From contig OZ241878.1 of NCBI GenBank assembly GCA_965203365.1, positions 1 to 64,000 of the forward strand: a DNA stretch of 64,000 nucleotides, written 5' to 3'. The notes beneath the pieces were generated by a model that did not search any database, had not been told where the DNA came from, and saw only the letters and a list, made by a program, of their open reading frames with translations. The stretch is from VYFG01 sp965203365. Its GTDB lineage: Bacteria; Pseudomonadota; Gammaproteobacteria; Arenicellales; Poriferihabitantaceae. Position numbers and translations under genes: made by a program. Shown here in pieces: positions 55,155 to 64,000 of this stretch. Each line of letters starts with the position of its first letter. The stretch's first letter is position 1.

Positions 55155-57323
55155 ATGTCAGACCGAATCCAAATCAACGCCCTTCATATTGACAGGAATC
55201 TTCATGACTATGTGGTCAATGAAATACTCCCGGGAACCGGTGTGGAAGCGAATCGGTTCTGGAATGGGCTGGAGACCCTTGTGAAGAACTTGGGGCCGAA
55301 AAATCGCGAGTTGTTGAATCAGCGGGATAGGCTCCAGGCTGCGCTGGATACTTGGCATACAAACCACCCTTGGGATGGTCAGTTGGAAGCCTATAGACAG
55401 TACCTGGCAGAAATCGGCTATCTGGAGCCAGAAGGGGACGATTTCATGGTCACCACCTGCCATGTCGACGAGGAAGTCACGACCATTGCCGGGCCGCAGT
55501 TGGTGGTGCCTGTTGACAACGCCCGCTATGCTCTCAACGCTGCCAATGCGCGCTGGAACAGCCTTTATGATGCACTGTATGGTACGGATGTAATTCTTGA
55601 GGTACACGGTTGCAAGCGCACGGCAAAATACAATCCCGTGCGGGGGGTCAGGGTCATCGAATATGCGCGTCGATTTCTGGATGCTGCGGTCCCTCTGGCA
55701 GTGGGAAGCCACAGCTATGTGACTCAATATAAGGTACGTTCGGGCAAACTGGTGGCTGTGATGGGCGATGGCACGGAAACCGGTCTGGGCGCCCGGGAAT
55801 GTTTTGCCGGTATTCGTGGCGAGCCGGAATCACCGGAAGCCATTCTTTTCCGGCACAACAATCTGCATATCGAGATCCTCATTGGCGAAGGTTACTACAT
55901 CGGCCGTGGCGACTTGGCGGGTATCTACGATATACAGCTTGAAGCGGCCATTACCACCATCATGGATTGTGAGGATTCCGTGGCGGCGGTAGACGCGGCC
56001 GACAAGGTGCGTGTGTACCGAAATTGGCATGGCCTGATGAAAGGCGACCTGACCACCGGGGTAAAAAAAGGGGGGGAGGTCATCCAACGGGTTCTTGAGG
56101 AAGATCGACAGTATCGTGCTCCGGACGGTTCCCCGCTGACATTGCCGGGCCGCAGCTTGATGTTCATCCGTCATGTTGGCACGCATATGTATACCGACGC
56201 CGTGACCTGCGATGGCCACGAAATTCCCGAAACCTTCTTGGATGCCATGGTGACGGTCGCATCGGCGAAACATGACCTGATGGGTAATGGACGATACCGT
56301 AACAGCCGTAGTGGGAGTGTGTATATTGTCAAGCCGAAGATGCACGGATCTTCCGAAGTGGCTGCCGCTGTGGAATTGTTCGAGCGGGTGGAAGAGATTC
56401 TCGGACTTGAAAAAAATACTCTCAAGATCGGCATTATGGACGAAGAACGGCGGACTACCGTCAACCTGAAAGCATGCATTCGTGCGGCCAAAGACCGGGT
56501 GGTTTTCATCAATACCGGGTTCCTGGATCGCACCGGTGACGAAATTCATACTTGCATGCAGGCCGGTCCGGTATTGATGAAAAACGATATGAAGTCCGCC
56601 CCTTGGCTGTCGGCCTATGAAGACTCGAATGTGGATATCGGGCTGGAATGCGGGTTGCCTGGGCATGCCCAGATCGGCAAGGGCATGTGGGCCGCACCGG
56701 ACAACATGGCTGCCATGATGGAGCAGAAAGTGGGCCATCCACGGGCGGGCGCCAATACCGCCTGGGTTCCCTCTCCTGTGGCGGCGACCCTGCACGCCAT
56801 GCACTATCACCAAGTGAATGTGCAGCAGCGGCAGAAGGAACTCAGGGTGTTGGGAAACGAGAGTCTTGAGGATATCCTGACCATTCCCCTGCTGGGAGGT
56901 CGACAACCGTCCGATGGGGAAATCATGCGAGAATTGGAGAACAATGCCCAAGGCATCCTGGGTTATGTGGTTCGCTGGATTGATCAGGGGGTGGGATGCT
57001 CAAAGGTGCCGGATATCCATGATGTCGAGTTGATGGAGGATCGGGCCACATTGAGGATCTCGAGTCAACACATTGCCAATTGGCTGCATCATGGTGTCTG
57101 CACTCGAGAACAAGTGCTTTCGGTGTTCGAGAAAATGGCACTTGTGGTCGATCGTCAGAACAGCGAGGATCCCGACTATATCCCCATGGCTCCTGCTTTT
57201 GAGGGCCCGGCATTCCAGGCTGCACTCGACCTCGTTTTCGGTGGCCGACAAGCGGCCAATGGCTACACTGAACCGACGTTGCACCGCCGACGCCGGGAAG
57301 CCAAGAAGCGGTCAGGTCGATAG
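55155..57323 (+). CDS. glcB: malate synthase G
   Basis: 722 residues, the normal length of the monomeric G form. Motifs include EDSVAAVDAADKV (catalytic loop), GLMKGDL, the MGNGRYRNSRSGSVYIVKPKMHG block and AGANTAWVPSPVAATLHAMHYH. It condenses glyoxylate with acetyl-CoA to malate, the anaplerotic step when acetate or other two-carbon units are the carbon source, which suits a benzoate degrader. The start at 55155 (MSDRIQIN) was preferred over an ATG 17 codons upstream. Confidence 0.97.
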   Translation: MSDRIQINALHIDRNLHDYVVNEILPGTGVEANRFWNGLETLVKNLGPKNRELLNQRDRLQAALDTWHTNHPWDGQLEAYRQYLAEIGYLEPEGDDFMVTTCHVDEEVTTIAGPQLVVPVDNARYALNAANARWNSLYDALYGTDVILEVHGCKRTAKYNPVRGVRVIEYARRFLDAAVPLAVGSHSYVTQYKVRSGKLVAVMGDGTETGLGARECFAGIRGEPESPEAILFRHNNLHIEILIGEGYYIGRGDLAGIYDIQLEAAITTIMDCEDSVAAVDAADKVRVYRNWHGLMKGDLTTGVKKGGEVIQRVLEEDRQYRAPDGSPLTLPGRSLMFIRHVGTHMYTDAVTCDGHEIPETFLDAMVTVASAKHDLMGNGRYRNSRSGSVYIVKPKMHGSSEVAAAVELFERVEEILGLEKNTLKIGIMDEERRTTVNLKACIRAAKDRVVFINTGFLDRTGDEIHTCMQAGPVLMKNDMKSAPWLSAYEDSNVDIGLECGLPGHAQIGKGMWAAPDNMAAMMEQKVGHPRAGANTAWVPSPVAATLHAMHYHQVNVQQRQKELRVLGNESLEDILTIPLLGGRQPSDGEIMRELENNAQGILGYVVRWIDQGVGCSKVPDIHDVELMEDRATLRISSQHIANWLHHGVCTREQVLSVFEKMALVVDRQNSEDPDYIPMAPAFEGPAFQAALDLVFGGRQAANGYTEPTLHRRRREAKKRSGR

Positions 57324-57449
57324 CGGGACATTCTTAGTTGAGTGAGTGCAGTTGATGCGTTTCTGGTGTCGATGAAGGTCGAGCTGATCGAATTGACGGT
57401 ATCTCCCACCCCCATCCTTGGGTAAACTATACCCTGCAGCGTGAATCAG

Positions 57450-57526
57450 GCGCCCGTAGCTCAGCTGGATAGAGTGCTGCCCTCCGGAGGCAGAGGTCAG
57501 AGGTTCGAATCCTCTCGGGCGCGCCA
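57450..57526 (+). tRNA. tRNA-Arg (anticodon CCG), CCA encoded
   Basis: 77 nt with a full cloverleaf: acceptor GCGCCCG/CGGGCGC, D-arm GCTCAGCTGGATAGAGT, anticodon stem CTGCC/GGCAG around loop CTCCGGA (anticodon CCG), T-loop GGTTCGAATCC and an encoded CCA. Its 3' half is a typical attachment site, and an accessory island starts right after it. Confidence 0.97.
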
Positions 57527-57875
57527 AATATCGCAATAAATACAAATATTTATGACTTTTTCATGTTTTGCTAATTTACCTTGACGGTGTGCATGGAAGC
57601 AATACGGAAGCAGATTTTTCCAAAGTGAGGCATCGAAGGCCAAAGCTTTGATGCCTGTTTGGTGGCGCGGTCGGCTCAAACATGCACCTTGCTGCGCCTT
57701 GGAGTCGTTCAATAGAAGATCCGCTTCACGCCCTCATGCCGGTCGCATTGAATTTGCTACGTGTTCCCGAAAAAGGAGTCGTTCGTGGAGAGCTAATCGA
57801 ACGCTCGAGAAGGGCAGGATTTGGACCTTTAATGCGGTTGCTAAGCCCTAGGGCGCCGGGAAGTTGGGATTCCTC
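57527..57875. other. gene-free spacer between tRNA-Arg and gajB
   Basis: About 350 bp with no recognisable gene. An integrase would be expected next to an attachment site, but I found no integrase motif here. Confidence 0.4.
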
Positions 57876-59696
57876 CTATTTCTCGGAAATCAGCAGCACA
57901 CACAGGTCACCTTTTGGTGTCAAAATCGTCGTACGCTGCCGCCCTCTGGTGACGCTTACCCTAAAATTCTGGCGTGATCCGTCGTTGATTTCGGCACGAT
58001 CGTTGTTGCGCACAATACGGTCGAGGTTTGCGACGATCTTTCCCTTTTTCCTGCGCGGCCAGCCTTCGAAGATGATGACTTCGTCGAATTGCTTTCCCTT
58101 GGCCTTGTGCATGTTCATAACAATCACACCGGTCTCGGGTTTGCTTCCTGTCGCGAAATGCTCTTGGACAAAAGCCTGCTGAACGATTGCATGGGCGTTC
58201 GCATAGGAGCCGTTATCCAGCCAGTCTTGAGCGAGATCCTGACGCAGCTGACCTCCGCGTTCCAGTAGACGAATGTTGCGAATCTCCAGACCGATCTCCT
58301 TGAGACGCGAGCAGGTGCCTGCTTCTAATGCGGCGCGTACAGCCCGCCAATCCTTGTCCGGGTCACCGGTCATGGGAAATGTCTGCGCTTGGGCATAGAC
58401 CGACGCAAGAGTATGGATCAAACTTTTGGCATGCGGTTTCTTCCCAGCGGCAAGTGCCGCAAGCCACTTGTCGTAGGCACTACGGACAGCTGCCGCCTCT
58501 TTAAGAGCGCCGTTTGTCGGGCGATCCCCGCCCTTCCCCTGAAAGTAGTTGCAGACCAGATCAATGAATTCGGAGAAATGGCTACCGTCCATGTCAGGCT
58601 GCATCAAATGCGCGATAATTTCTGATCCGAGAATAGCCGCTTCGAGTTCAATGACAGCGGTATGAGCAATGGGCTGCATTCCGGCAGGCGGTTCCCGGAA
58701 TTTGTCAGAAACGAGACGGGTCATTTTCTTCGTTGGCACCAGGACAGCCAAGGACCAATCAGATTTGCCGGATGCAACAAGACGTTTACGGGCTGCATAG
58801 GTGGTCGTAACCAGCTTGGTCATGGCCCGGTCCGGGAATGGGTCGAAAAGCTCGAAATCGACACCGGTGTAGGAACTCTGGCAAAAAGTCCCCTTCAGAA
58901 TGTCGTTTGCGAATATGGCGATGTCCGTACTGCCACTCCGGTGGTTGTCGGTACTGAAGTCGATCTCGCTTGGGCTAAAGGCGTCCCGGTAATGATTCAG
59001 TCGTTCCGGATCGGCCCCAATGAAATCGAAAATGCGTTGCTCTGGGTCGGCAAGTGCAATGAGGCGACAGAAGGCTCCGAGCGCCTGAATCACACGCCAT
59101 TGCTCTGAGTTAGTATCCTGAAATTCATCGAGGATGATAACGGGATACATGGTGGCCATAAGCCGCCTCAGTGTCTCGCTCCCATGCAGCAGATCACCGA
59201 CATATGGCGCGAAGAGGTCAAAGCAGACGCGGCCCTCGTCAGTGGTCAGACGGTATCTCTCAGACGTCTCCGCCGCTCGCTTTGCCTGTTTCTGAGGGTC
59301 GGTCAGTTTGTTGTCGGATCCGTGACCATTGCGGATATCCGAAAGGGCAATCGCTTCGGCCGAAGGCGTAAGAATCGTAAGTTCCCTCGGAAGCCCTGCG
59401 AGGTAACCGTGCGCTTTGAGGATGCGCCAAAAGAAGGAATGGTAGGTCTCAACGTCTATCCGACGTTTGATTTCCTTGGGGATTTCTTGCTCAAACTCGA
59501 TGGCTTCCACCACCCGAGATACTGTCGCTCTGGCAAAGCTCAGAAACAGCACTTTTTGACCTGGCCGGATGATGATCTCGGCAACCTGAGCGGCCTTGAA
59601 TATGGAAATGGTTGTCTTGCCGGATCCAGGCCCTCCAGTAACAAGGAGGTGGCCATCAGCATCCAAGACCTGAATTTGCTTTTCAGTCAGCTCCAT
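57876..59696 (-). CDS. gajB: Gabija protein GajB, UvrD-type helicase-like
   Basis: 606 residues with superfamily 1 helicase motifs: Walker A GGPGSGKTT near residue 21, Walker B VIILDEFQDTN, motif III LADPEQRIFDF, motif V MHKAKGKQFDEVII and motif VI VSVTRGRQR. In Gabija, GajB partners with the GajA nuclease to stop phage replication. The start at 59696 overlaps the gajA stop by 14 bp. The short, tightly coupled arrangement after an OLD-family gene identifies the system. Confidence 0.92.
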   Translation of the reverse strand: MELTEKQIQVLDADGHLLVTGGPGSGKTTISIFKAAQVAEIIIRPGQKVLFLSFARATVSRVVEAIEFEQEIPKEIKRRIDVETYHSFFWRILKAHGYLAGLPRELTILTPSAEAIALSDIRNGHGSDNKLTDPQKQAKRAAETSERYRLTTDEGRVCFDLFAPYVGDLLHGSETLRRLMATMYPVIILDEFQDTNSEQWRVIQALGAFCRLIALADPEQRIFDFIGADPERLNHYRDAFSPSEIDFSTDNHRSGSTDIAIFANDILKGTFCQSSYTGVDFELFDPFPDRAMTKLVTTTYAARKRLVASGKSDWSLAVLVPTKKMTRLVSDKFREPPAGMQPIAHTAVIELEAAILGSEIIAHLMQPDMDGSHFSEFIDLVCNYFQGKGGDRPTNGALKEAAAVRSAYDKWLAALAAGKKPHAKSLIHTLASVYAQAQTFPMTGDPDKDWRAVRAALEAGTCSRLKEIGLEIRNIRLLERGGQLRQDLAQDWLDNGSYANAHAIVQQAFVQEHFATGSKPETGVIVMNMHKAKGKQFDEVIIFEGWPRRKKGKIVANLDRIVRNNDRAEINDGSRQNFRVSVTRGRQRTTILTPKGDLCVLLISEK

Positions 59697-61563
59697 CCGA
59701 AGACACCCCCGGATCAGCATCGCTCTCGCCGACGAGTTCAGCCGCTTCATCCAAAGGCAGGGCTGGGTCGCAGGCTGCTTTCAGTTGAGCACAGGCGTTA
59801 CGCACCCACTCCGGGATTTCATCCTCTGTGCACTGCGCGAAGAAGTCGGCGATGCCCCAATTCCCCTTAGACCACGAGAAATAATCGGCAAGGGCATTGA
59901 AAACAACAGCCGATGGGTCCGGATACTTTGCAGTCAGGTGACCCGGCCAATCGAGAAGAACGGCGAAGTGCTTGAGTGCATCTTCAGTTGTGCCTTTCAG
60001 CACTACATCTTCGAAGTCCTTTTCGGCATGCATGAGCAGGATATCGACTTCCGCTTCGATCAGGGCCTGGTTCGCGGCGTCCTGTTGGTCGCATAGAGCG
60101 AAAGTGCGTTTTCCGAGTTCCCGATACAGCTTTGCCATGCCCGGGATGTTTTTCTCTCCATCCGCATCGACAACGCAAATGCCCAAGGCTTCAAGGGAAC
60201 TGTATGTACAAGGATTGATTTCTGCGAGCCTTCGACACGCCACTGGAAGGGCGGAGGCTTCCGTAGGGCCTTCGGCAATCAGGACCCGGCGTGCCAGCAG
60301 CCCTTCGCAGAAGCGGGTTCGGAATTCCTGCCGATAGCGCTTCAGCTTGACATTATCTGGAAGCTCTATCGGCTTTCGAGAAAGAACCCCATTCGTGTCA
60401 CGACCGAGAACAACGGTTTCCCCCGTCGCGAATTCCTCAAGCACATATGGCGAATGAGAAGTGATGATGGCTTGCGAGGCCAGTTTTCGGATTTCGTGCA
60501 CAATCCTTTTCTGCGCATAGGGCGGGATGGCCGTTTCCGGTTCCTCCATCGCAAAGATGACGTTCTGCTTATCGGCTGCGATCTGGGACAGCATGGCAAG
60601 AACCAGCATGTTGATGGTGCCGGTTCCCTGTCTGAAATAAGGCGCAGCATGTTTGCCTTCACCGGTGGCAATAAACGCCGTTATCACCTTGCGGAGGTGG
60701 TCACGGGTCAGATTGGATACCTTCAGATGTGGCTCGACGCCCCATTCCTTGGGGACGTACTTCTTTAGTGCTTTGTTGATGCTCTCAAGAACACCTGAAA
60801 TGCCGAGAGCCGGGTCGGCGGCAACCGAATACTCAGCGAGTGTTCCCAAGATATCTTCCCACATCTGCGGGCGCACTTCCTTGAGCCGAAGAATGATATC
60901 GAGAAGGCTTCCCCGTTCGAGGCTCAATGCCCGTGAACCCGTTCTGATTGATCGCAGATACAAGAAGCCGCATATCTGCTTGTCTTTCTTGCTGAAGGGG
61001 ACAGGAGAACCGCCTTCGGAAAGGCTTCGGGAAAAGTATGTTCGCCCCTCAAAGTCATCTTCTTCGGGGTCGTACCAACCGTGGAAGGTGACACGAAGCG
61101 CCTCTGCGACATGGGTAGGATCGACGCCAGCAGGGTCGGGCTGGTTGTAGAAGGCATCGGTGTTTGAATCCCAGAATTCAAGATAGTCGCCGAAGCGGGC
61201 CTTCTGCTCTTCAGAGAGGTCCGTTACCGTCACTTCAATCTCAATGCGCAGCGCTTCATCGTCCGCCGCATTCTCAGGCTCACCTTCTATCGCTTCACCG
61301 TCACCCTGCTTTGGTGCGACATCCTCACCCGTGGTCGGCGTTTCAGGCGTTGCTTTGGCGAGATATCGACCCTGATAGAAGTCATGTTCATCAATTGGCG
61401 GCGTGCGGTTTAGGCGGTCTGGACCTAGCGCAAGGTCAAGCGACTCAAGGATTGTAGTCTTGCCAGTATTATTGTCGCCGATAAGCACAGCGTGATGCGG
61501 AAGCATGATCGTCGCGTCTTTGACGCCTCGAAAATGGCTGACTTTGACGCGACAGGCTCTCAA
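59683..61563 (-). CDS. gajA: Gabija protein GajA, OLD-family ATPase/TOPRIM nuclease
   Basis: About 626 residues. An SMC-like ATPase head has Walker A IGDNNTGKTT near residue 30, the signature region and Walker B IFAMEEPETAIPP, followed by ITSHSPYVLEEF. The TOPRIM part has LIAEGPTEASALP near residue 427 and VVDADGE. I favour TTG at 61563 because an AAGGAG lies 8 nt upstream and residues RACRVKVSHFRG then begin like other OLD proteins; a GTG at 61596 abuts its Shine-Dalgarno and would add 11 residues. It is the nucleotide-sensing endonuclease of Gabija. Confidence 0.92.
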   Translation of the reverse strand: MRACRVKVSHFRGVKDATIMLPHHAVLIGDNNTGKTTILESLDLALGPDRLNRTPPIDEHDFYQGRYLAKATPETPTTGEDVAPKQGDGEAIEGEPENAADDEALRIEIEVTVTDLSEEQKARFGDYLEFWDSNTDAFYNQPDPAGVDPTHVAEALRVTFHGWYDPEEDDFEGRTYFSRSLSEGGSPVPFSKKDKQICGFLYLRSIRTGSRALSLERGSLLDIILRLKEVRPQMWEDILGTLAEYSVAADPALGISGVLESINKALKKYVPKEWGVEPHLKVSNLTRDHLRKVITAFIATGEGKHAAPYFRQGTGTINMLVLAMLSQIAADKQNVIFAMEEPETAIPPYAQKRIVHEIRKLASQAIITSHSPYVLEEFATGETVVLGRDTNGVLSRKPIELPDNVKLKRYRQEFRTRFCEGLLARRVLIAEGPTEASALPVACRRLAEINPCTYSSLEALGICVVDADGEKNIPGMAKLYRELGKRTFALCDQQDAANQALIEAEVDILLMHAEKDFEDVVLKGTTEDALKHFAVLLDWPGHLTAKYPDPSAVVFNALADYFSWSKGNWGIADFFAQCTEDEIPEWVRNACAQLKAACDPALPLDEAAELVGESDADPGVSSDGAD

Positions 61564-61876
61564 TACCTCTCTCCTTCTGTGAGTTAGATTTCCCACCTCC
61601 GAGTGTATCGGGTTTGCAAAGAACTGTCAGTAGAGAGGTAGCGCGGCCTTGGTGATAATTGCAGCTCGCAGAGGGTGTCGGTCCGCTTCTTACTCGCCCG
61701 AGTGGACGGTCCGGCGCCTGGAACTTGCGAAGTCGGCGCTGCTGACGAATGGCCGTCTGGGGCCGTTAGTGAAAACGGAGACTGCAAGGATCGATGTCTG
61801 CTTCACCCGTTGTCGGTGCAGAAAACCGATGATCTCCTCCCGACCCTATTTCTTCCGCTCAGAGTAATAACTGAGC
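61564..61876. other. spacer upstream of gajA
   Basis: About 310 bp between gajA and the relaxase pseudogene, both on the minus strand. No gene is visible. It should contain the gajAB promoter. Confidence 0.4.
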
Positions 61877-63602
61877 TCACCGCGATACACCCTTTCTAGC
61901 CTCCATCCCTAATCCCACATTCTTCCGCATTCGCATTGCCTGTTGCCAGGGGACAAGTGCGAATTGCTTACCCTTTTGCAGGACGGCGAAGCGACCTGAC
62001 GCAAGGCGGACGGAGCGGCTGATTTGAACACCAGATCGTCCAAGTTCCGATGCCGCGACATGTTCCATTCTAGTCGTCTTTGCCAACGATGACGCCGCCT
62101 CCGAAACCTCCGGCCGTGTGAGTTCGTCCAGCATTCGATGTCGGGCGATGAAGCGGCCATCCTGCTCGGTCATTAGCCCTTCCTGAACAAGCCATCGCTG
62201 ACGCTGCCTGAGCGCCTGGTTTGTTTCCGCGCCGAAGCCTTTCTCGCGGAATGTTTCTGGCTGGGTCGATAGTAGCTTGCGATCCAGCTAGGTCGCGCCT
62301 TCCGCCGCTGCCAAATCGCGGAAGGGGACTTGGGATTCGATGAACAGGCGGGCCTGTGGATTTGGTCTTTGTTGTGCGCGATCTTGCATAACAGCACCCC
62401 GCAAACTCACCACCATATCTCTGGCCGGTGGATCGAACTGGCTGAGCCTTCCGATCTCGGCATAATGCAGCTTCCCATCCGTACCATCGACAACGACATA
62501 ATGCTGGTCTTGCAATTTGTTCGACATGCCCATCGCGACAATCTTGCCGGTCACCTTCGGGCCGGGCTTGCTGGCATCAAAGACCGAATAGTCCGCCACA
62601 CCGCGATCGATGCCCGCCTCCTTCAAGACCCGATGCATCGTCTTGATGATATCGCCACGCTCGCCGAGTTCCCGCGGGGTGGTTTCGGTGCGTTCGGCGA
62701 TCCTCCAGACGCCGGGTTTTAACTCATCGGCCAGCCCCATGCTTCCAGCTTGCGAAGCCGTCCCGTTCGAAGCGCATGCTGTCGCTTGTCCTTACTGGTC
62801 TTCGACGTAATCGCGAGGATGCCGCGAGGATGCCATGTTCAGCATCCCGAAGGATCGACCGATCCAGTCTCGTGAAGCGTTCTGCATCAACTTCTAAGGC
62901 GAGCTTCTTCTGGAAGCTGTCCGCGCTTTCCGGCCCGAGTTCCAGCGTCGCCAAATCGCGGGCACATTCGCGCAGACCTTGCGAGATGTAGTCCCACGCG
63001 ATGACAAGATCATCACCCTTGTCGTCCGGTCCTCGGATGACGATGTGGGCGTGCGGATGGCCGGTATTGAAGTGATCGACAGCGACCCAATCGAACTTCG
63101 TTCCAAGATCCTTTTCAGCCTGCGTCATCAGGCTTCGAATGAAGGGTTTGAGATCGTGGAATTCGCTGCCGTCCTCAGCGGCAACAATGATGCGGAACTG
63201 GTGCGGGTCGCCTTCGCTTCTTTCGAGAAAAATCCTTGCATCCATCTGATCCGCGTCGGGACCATACAGCTGTCCCTTCTCGCCTTCGAGCGTGACGCCG
63301 TCGCACTGAATGTATCGGAGATGTGCCTTGGCAGCTCCGAGACCACCGCGTTTGAACGATGTGAACCGTGCCTTGACGATCACCCGCCTGCGGCCCGGTT
63401 GCTTAATTTAAGAGGTCAGGACCGTGCCTGCCGAGTAGCCCCTCCCGATGCGGCTGCCGATGAAGGATGAGCGCGACGTGCTGCCTGGTCTTTGCGAAGT
63501 CTGGCGCATGGTCTTGATGACCTTGTTGAGATAGCGCTGGTTCTTCGCGCCGGGCCTTGCACGGATACGACCGAGTTTTGGATGGAAATCGTCGGATGCC
63601 AT
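61877..63602 (-). pseudogene. broken VirD2-type relaxase with DUF3363 domain
   Basis: Fragments in order: start MASDDFHPKLGRIRARPG at 63602, VIVKARFTSFKRGG, the relaxase metal triad segment HFNTGHPHAHIVIRG near 63055, ERGDIIKTMHR, FRDLAAAEGAT and LDRKLL, and a C-terminal GRFAVLQKGKQFALVPW. Four lesions interrupt it: in-frame TAA at 63408-63410, an 11-bp tandem duplication at 62812-62833 causing a frameshift, a further one-base shift near 62740, and TAG at 62288-62290 where TGG (EGATWLDR) is expected. The gene belonged to an integrative conjugative element. Confidence 0.88.
62812..62833 (+). repeat. 11-bp tandem duplication inside the relaxase pseudogene
   Basis: GCGAGGATGCC occurs twice in direct succession (62812-62822, 62823-62833). 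Removing one copy restores the frame to ILAITSKTSKDKRQHALRTG, the expected sequence, so this event inactivated the gene. Confidence 0.85.
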
Positions 63603-63852
63603 GTAACTCCTCCTCGAAATCGTTGTTATTGAAGAGATCAGGATGCCGTTTGCCGTTGCCAAGATGGTGTCAAATTCATCGTGGCAGGATAGTGCTTTGC
63701 CGGCTCAAGGGTGTTGTCGCCATGGGCATGACACCAAAAAGATCGTGTGTTCGCGGTCGCTTGCCCCCGCTCGGTGTCACCCCTTTTATTTTGCCATAAC
63801 CCCCTCAAGCGCTCTCCCAATCCCCGCCATCCCGATCCAACTCGCATCCGCC

Positions 63853-64000
63853 TCAATCGGTCCAGACCGGGTGCGCAATTCCGGCGATTGCGCTGCGATC
63901 AACCGCCCCGAAATAACGTCCGTCAAAACTCTATGGATGATCGGTCAGGAGGAAGATTTCGTCTGGGTTCAGTGTCTGGCAGCCGCTCCACTCGGGCAGT
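63853..64000 (-). pseudogene. traF-like S26 signal peptidase fragment (runs off the window)
   Basis: The minus strand reads LPEWSGCQTLNPDEIFLL, then a TAG at 63931-63933, then SFDGRYFGAVDRSAIAGIA and a stop at 63853. This matches the C-terminal half of conjugative TraF peptidases (SFDGRYFG is their hallmark). The internal stop indicates inactivation. The N-terminus lies beyond the window. Confidence 0.65.

Noticed and set aside
55830..56951. 373-codon minus-strand open frame
   Set aside because: Antisense to malate synthase, with no recognisable protein features.
57527..57875. phage-type integrase next to tRNA-Arg
   Set aside because: Short frames exist but no tyrosine-recombinase motif is present.
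1..64000. CRISPR array
   Set aside because: No regularly spaced direct repeats were seen; the 20-bp dispersed repeat has kilobase spacing.

Overview
The window comes from a respiratory heterotrophic proteobacterium. A gamma- or betaproteobacterium is most likely, because the 14 NADH dehydrogenase subunits include separate nuoC and nuoD, and an aerobic benzoyl-CoA (box) cluster, malate synthase G, CnoX and a D12-type adenine methylase are present. Genus cannot be read from the sequence. Most of the window is ordinary chromosome, interrupted by three accessory stretches that hold the unusual content.

Layout. 1-3.7 kb: an M48 protease and a DUF898 membrane protein, then uracil-DNA glycosylase. 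3.7-18.1 kb: aromatic acid catabolism. A branched-chain-type ABC importer (livHMGF, no binding protein gene here) and a benzoate-CoA ligase lie on the minus strand. They diverge from boxR, boxC, boxB, boxA, enoyl-CoA hydratase, 3-hydroxyacyl-CoA dehydrogenase and thiolase on the plus strand. Two TGCA-centred AT-rich sites in the boxR region are candidate BoxR operators. boxD is not in the window. 18.2-23.6 kb: a thioredoxin-like protein divergent from a MarR regulator, an alpha/beta hydrolase, a glutamine-synthetase-family ligase, a decayed EamA transporter and ddl.

23.6-28.2 kb: a small decayed accessory island. It has a truncated and frameshifted AlbA/RecG-like ATP-binding protein gene, two unrecognised operonic genes and an ImmA/IrrE-type metallopeptidase gene. 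A 20-bp sequence, AGTGTTGCACTTCAGAGTGG, occurs three times here and once more at 2.8 kb, always in the same orientation. 28.2-42.8 kb: a complete nuoA-N operon on the minus strand. 42.8-50.3 kb: PQQ-type sugar dehydrogenase, two small cytochromes c, a Rieske oxygenase, a cold-shock protein, a DUF599 membrane protein and CnoX.

50.6-53.25 kb holds the most striking object. It is a complete 2.62-kb IS1595-family element with 28-bp imperfect terminal inverted repeats and a perfect 8-bp target duplication (TAAATTAT). Behind its transposase it carries a restriction-modification cassette: a D12 adenine methylase, a PD-(D/E)XK nuclease and a small Cys-pair protein. All four genes overlap at their stop/start codons. 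The methylase is frameshifted inside a run of 12 G, and 11 G would restore it, so the element looks like a self-mobile, phase-variable RM module caught in the OFF state.

53.9-57.3 kb: dienelactone hydrolase and malate synthase G. tRNA-Arg(CCG) at 57.45 kb is followed by an island running to the end of the window: a Gabija anti-phase system (gajA, gajB), then a multiply broken VirD2-type relaxase gene and a broken traF-like peptidase. This is what remains of a conjugative element whose defence genes are intact while its transfer genes have decayed.
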